A stretch of DNA of 64,000 nucleotides from the NCBI GenBank assembly GCA_022575985.1, contig JAKSXM010000007.1, positions 62,464,501-62,528,500 on the forward strand, in the 5' to 3' direction. The notes under the pieces are model-generated. The model saw only the letters and a list, made by a program, of their open reading frames with translations. It searched no databases and was not told the origin of the DNA. The DNA comes from Anagrus nilaparvatae (taxonomy: Eukaryota > Arthropoda > Insecta > Hymenoptera > Mymaridae). Shown in pieces: positions 59,624 to 64,000 of the stretch (within the stretch, counting starts at the first letter, position 1; each line of letters opens with the position of its first letter). The translations under genes and the position numbers were made by a program.

Positions 59624-61968
59624 ATGGAATTCGCATTTGGGGCTACGGCTGCAGTATGCGCAGGATTTTTCACAAATCCATTAGATGTAGTAAAAATAAG
59701 ACTCCAACTGCAAGGTGAATTAGAGGCTCGGGGTACTTATAAAAGAATTTACAAAGGCACATTTCATGCTGCTTATGTTATTGCTAAACATGAAGGAATA
59801 CTAGCTCTTCAAGCTGGTCTGGTACCAGCTTTGGGATTTCAATTAGTTCTTAATGGAATTCGGTTAGGCGGATATAATTTAGCTAGAAGGTACGTATGGA
59901 TTAATCAATGGTTGCAATTTGCAAATGGATCAGCTTTTTTATTTTGCGTTTTTTTGTAAATACAGAAGAATTTTTGCTATTCTAAAATTATAAAAGTTAC
60001 CTATAAGGAAAATTATGTCAATAATATGTGCTGTATTTGGCGAAATTTCGCCGGCAAGTCGGATTTTTTTTTTTCAACTGTTAATCATTAAGTTTAACCA
60101 ATATATCTTTTATTTAATAGAAAATCCGCAAAGTAGAAAAAAAGCTCAAGTTTTAACCTTTTTTTAGAGAAGACAGCTAATAAGGAAATTATATACTCAT
60201 GCAGTTGTTAAACATTTACAAAATTATTGTTTTAAATCGTTTATTAAAAATTAAATACGTTTCAAACATATTTTTAAAAATTTAGTTCCTTTTCAACCCC
60301 TCCCTCTTTATCTCTACTCGATATGTGGACCCTTGCTATAAAAAAAATCAATCATACTGCCTAAATCAAAAAAAAAATATTGGATTTAATAGAAGTTACA
60401 TGGTTGCAATAAAAAGCTTTAATAAATTACCAAACAACTTAAAAATTCTTAATACAGATGCTAAAAATTTAAAATTAAAGATCAATAAAGTATTATTTTC
60501 CTAATTTTACTTTAATTTTTTAAATAATCTTAGTCTTACTTTTCTAGTCATAATAGTTATTTTCATTAATAAATAATAAATTTTTTTAATATATATAAGC
60601 CTTTACCTATTAATTACAATTGCTGGTTACATAATACAATATTTTATATTATATATGTTATTTTTGACTAAAATAATGTTTTATCTCCGTGAGCTACATA
60701 CTTATATGTATAAGCCTTCGAGCTTACTGGAAAATTTAAATAAATAAATAAACCTTTAGAGTAGAGGATAGACCATCCTCTATAAACATGTTCCATGTTC
60801 AAAGTATTTTACTTTATAAAATTTTATTATTAAAGGTACGAATTAACAACAAATGAAGGAGGTCGATCTAATATTCCAAAAACTCTGCTGGTATCCGGAG
60901 TTGCAGGATGTGTTGGATCAATTGTTGCTAGTCCATTATATTTAGTAAGAAAAAAAAATTAAATAGACTATTAATCCTTCATAATACAAAATCATCATAT
61001 ATACATATATACAAAATAAATATTCAAGAAATTTTTCATTTACATAGTCATAAAATAATTGTGAGTCTATACAGACATAATCTAAAGTTACAAAATCATA
61101 TTCAAATGTTTTAAATAAATTTAGTTTAATTATAATACAGACCTAATGATAGGAATTTATTCCTGAAACTATTCGTCTAATTATTATACAGAAACAAGTT
61201 GTAAAAAGAAGGATCAATAAATAAATTAAAATAAATATGTTTTAATTTAATTAATTAATAATATCATGTTCATTTTATTTATTTTGCATACTTTTTTTAG
61301 ATAAAAACTCAATTACAATCGCGTTCATCGAATAATATTGCTGTAGGTCATCAACATGATCATTCAGGTACAATATCTGCTCTTAAAAGCTTATGGAAAG
61401 AAAATGGAATTCGAGGACTTTATAGAGGCTGGCATGTCGGAGTATCCCGAATCTCAGTTGGTTCTTCTACGCAGTTAACAACTTTTAGTGTTGTTTCTGA
61501 TTTGTTAAAACCATTTGAAGTAAATAAAATTTTAAGTTAATAACGTAATTTTCTAATAATAAAATTTATGTAAAACTTTTTCTTCCAGATATTTTCTAAT
61601 AGACCAATTTTGTTAACATTTGTTGCTTCATTAGTTGGAGGAACTTGCGTTGCAATGACAATGCAACCTTTTGATGTTGTAGCTACAAGAGTTTATAATC
61701 AAAGTAAAATAATTTTATTTATTACTAATAATTTTTTATATTTTCATTAATTTATAAATATTAAATTAATATAGAAATAGATGCTTCTGGCAAGGGTGTC
61801 TTATATAATGGCCTCTTTGATGCTTTTTGTAAAATTTTTAAAACTGAAGGTATTTATGGACTTTATAAAGGCGTTTTTCCAACATGGTTACGTATTGCAC
61901 CACATACTGTATTATGTTTAGTATTTTATGAAGAATTTGATCATTTATATGGAGAATTATGTAAATGA
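59624..61968 (+). CDS. SLC25A34/35-like mitochondrial carrier E, with an extra intron
   Basis: Exons 59617-59889 (273 nt; ATG at 59624), 60836-60944 (109), 61301-61519 (219), 61589-61703 (115) and 61775-61968 (194) join in phase to about 300 residues. Signatures are NPLDVVKIRLQLQGELEA, SPLYLIKTQLQSR and QPFDVVATRVYNQ, then GLYKGVFPTWLRIAPHTVL. The first two exons sum to 382 nt, exactly the single first exon of copies A-D, so one intron was lost in the A-D lineage or gained here. This is the only copy with an ATG at the conserved position (MEFAFGATAAV, as in human SLC25A35, which starts MDF). It may therefore best represent the ancestral gene. Family knowledge: inner-membrane carrier, substrate not settled. 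Confidence 0.88.
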
Positions 61969-62847
61969 AATTTATTAATTAGATATAATATAATGTATAG
62001 TGTAGGCCTGGATCCCCATTTTGTAGCAACGTTTTTGCTGATACGCCCATTGAATATTCCAAGTAGTATTTATTTTTTTAGGATTAATGATTTTATATAA
62101 ATTTTAATATGGAAAGTGTTTATAGGGAGGGGTATCCTAGGAATCCGAAAATCAAGAGGGGGCGTAAATACATCTGATTTCAGGGGGGGGGGGATAAATG
62201 GGATTTAGGGACTTAAATTAATTTCGATTTGAAACTTTGAATAATTCAGATTTAGGGGCTTAGAATAATTCAAATTTAGGGATACAGAATAATTTGGAAT
62301 TAGAATATTAACATTTAGTAAAGGTGAGAATTTCTCACAAATTATAAAAATAGCAATTTGTATTGAAATTTTGCATAACATTTATGCTTTATACCTAGCC
62401 CTTAGATGTAGTAAAAAAGTTTTGCGGTTTAAAAAACATTTTTTGGAGAATTCCATGGGATTATCAGCAAAAAATAGGTTCAAGGATTGAGGATCCAAGT
62501 ACGCCTACAGTTTACTAACAATTTTATAAAAATTTATATGATTAATATATATTTATAGTTTATTTATCAAATGTACTTAATTAAAATATAATGTTTGTTA
62601 TAATAATATAACAGTTTTTTTTAGAGTTTTAAATATTAACATACACTGTAAAAAGAAACTCCCAAAAATATTCTATATTTTAGTATATAATTGAATTTTT
62701 AAAATTATTAACTTACAAATAACAATATTTTTATTATAGTTTATAAAAAAATAATAAAATTTGTTTATTGCTATAAAAATTACTTTTTTCTATTTATTTA
62801 CCTTTTAAGAAATAAATGTAATTCCAATTAGACATTATGATAACTTG
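61969..62847. other. 3' flank of carrier E with a tandem-repeat patch
   Basis: Sequence 62105-62400 is a second copy of the family at 35930-36300, with GTTTATAGGGAGGGG, a G-run and units such as GGGCTTAGAATAATTCAAAT. The remainder is AT-rich without a gene. At about 62848 it switches abruptly to GC-richer retrotransposon sequence. Confidence 0.55.
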
Positions 62848-64000
62848 CATATTGCACTCATGTCATTTCTCCTCAAAACACTTGAAAAAGTAGTTAACAG
62901 GAAAATGGACGAGGAACTGATAGCGTTTCCCCTCGCAGTAAGCCAACACGCTTATCAAAGGGGGAAATCTACCGAAACGGCTCTACATGGAGTGGTCAGT
63001 TACATTGAAGCTGGTATGGAAACATACGGGGCGGTAATGGCCACTCTCATCGATATTGTAGGGGCATTTAGCAATACTCCTCATGACGCCATCGATTGTG
63101 GCGCAAGGGATCATGGAATTAACGGAACAATAAGACTGTGGCTGGGAGAATATCTTAAGCACAGATACGTTGCTTCGGAGCACGGTTTCTCGAAGTTGTC
63201 GGGAAAAGTAACGCGTGGCTGCCCTCAGGGTGGAGTTTTATCTCCGAAACTGTGGTGCCTGGCGGTCAACAAACTCCTTACCACACTCGAAAGAGCAGGT
63301 ATCAAGGTGTTTGGTTATTCGGATGACATCATAATTCTGACTCAGGGGATATGCATGGAAGTCCTTATGGACGAAATGCAGCGGGCCCTGCAGCTCTTTG
63401 AAGAATGGTGTACCGGCGTTGGAAGTCTGGAAGACCCAATGCATCCTCTTTACGAGAAAACGCAGCCTGGATACCTCCAGGGGGCCTATCTTTTACGGCA
63501 AAACGCTTGACTTTTCCAAAGAAGTAAAGTACCTTGGCGTGGTGCTGGACGATAAGCTGAACTGGAGGGCTCACATGGAGCATGTAACGGCCAAATTCCT
63601 TAATGGATACTGGCTATGCAGATGTATGGTGGGAGTAACCTGGGGTCTAAGACCGAAATTGGTAAAGTGGATTTACGACGCGGTTATGATCCTTAGGCTC
63701 ACATATGGATCAGTAGTATGGTGGCACAGATCTAACCTCATCACTGAGGGGAAGAACCTGGACCGTCTACAAGCAATGATGCTTAGAAGCATGGTTGGAG
63801 CGCCAAAGAACACGCCAAAGACGGCACTCCGTGTGCTTGTCGGTGTTCCTCCGTTCCACATTGTTATCAAAGAATCAGCAGCCAGAACCGCGGCTAGACT
63901 ACGGGCTCTGGGCGAATGGGTTCCTGGTAGGGACAAGCACGATGCGATAGCGGAACTGCCCTGCATGGAACTACTGAACAATGGCCTAGACAGAACTGCT
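62848..64000 (+). mobile_element. 5'-truncated, frameshifted non-LTR retrotransposon (Jockey/LOA/R1-like reverse transcriptase)
   Basis: The frame opens at ALMSFLLKTLEKVVNRKMDE, part way into a reverse transcriptase (fingers motif RPI.L.SFLLKTLE), then QHAYQRGKSTETALH, GKVTRGCPQGGVLSPKLW and the catalytic FGYSDDIIIL (the usual Y-A-D-D has Ser). Near 63420 a frameshift occurs. The continuation in another frame shows FYGKTLDFSKEVKYLGVVLD, LNWRAHMEHV and LRLTYGSVVWWHRSN, typical of the thumb region. The element runs off the window end. It lacks ORF1 and the endonuclease. 5' truncation is usual for LINE insertions. Higher GC than its surroundings suggests a fairly recent arrival, but the frameshift makes it inactive. 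Confidence 0.88.

Overview
This is nuclear DNA of an animal, almost certainly an insect. It is very AT-rich. Its genes have short introns with GT-AG ends, it carries a short run of the insect telomere motif (TTAGG), and transposon debris fills most of the space. I cannot name the species. A hymenopteran or hemipteran would fit, but nothing here proves either.

Layout. 1-9 kb: no gene, but a dense series of foldback or MITE-type elements; several have clean TA or TTAA target duplications. 9.4-14.6 kb: an eight-exon E3 ubiquitin ligase of the HECW/NEDL family (+ strand, 1159 codons reconstructed). 15.9-16.5 kb: a small gene on the minus strand in which the 5' exons of mitochondrial elongation factor G1 (GFM1) are joined to a tail that looks like the C-terminus of a bacterial Rpn (PD-(D/E)XK 'putative transposase') protein. 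17.0-19.3 kb: a complete ARP2 gene (394 aa) head-to-head with it, with two candidate in-frame 18-nt microexons. 20.4-35.2 kb: a segmental-duplication zone with three SLC25A34/35-like mitochondrial carrier genes (A frameshifted; B and C open), two more GFM1::Rpn copies facing each other as a palindrome, a broken ARP2 fragment, and a 2.9-kb TTAA-flanked element inside the first listed intron of carrier C. 35.2-46.9 kb: repeats only. 46.9-48.1 kb: a fourth, diverged carrier (D). 48.1-59.6 kb: repeats, including a short Helitron carrying a minisatellite. 59.6-62.0 kb: a fifth carrier (E, + strand). 62.85 kb to the end: a 5'-truncated, frameshifted non-LTR retrotransposon reverse transcriptase.

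How the parts relate. ARP2, the GFM1::Rpn chimera and the carrier form a neighbourhood copied piecemeal about three times; two carriers lie further away. All five carriers keep the same exon lengths (382, 219 and 115 nt, then a last exon of about 190-200 nt), except that E splits the 382-nt exon with an extra intron (273+109). A has lost 10 nt. The most notable object is the GFM1::Rpn chimera. It is spliced, has a presequence-like first exon, is present in three copies with open frames, and lies between ordinary insect genes. It looks like a piece of a bacterial mobile-nuclease gene captured onto a host mitochondrial gene.

Limits. All exon models were made by eye from splice motifs and family knowledge. 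No search, alignment score or transcript was available.
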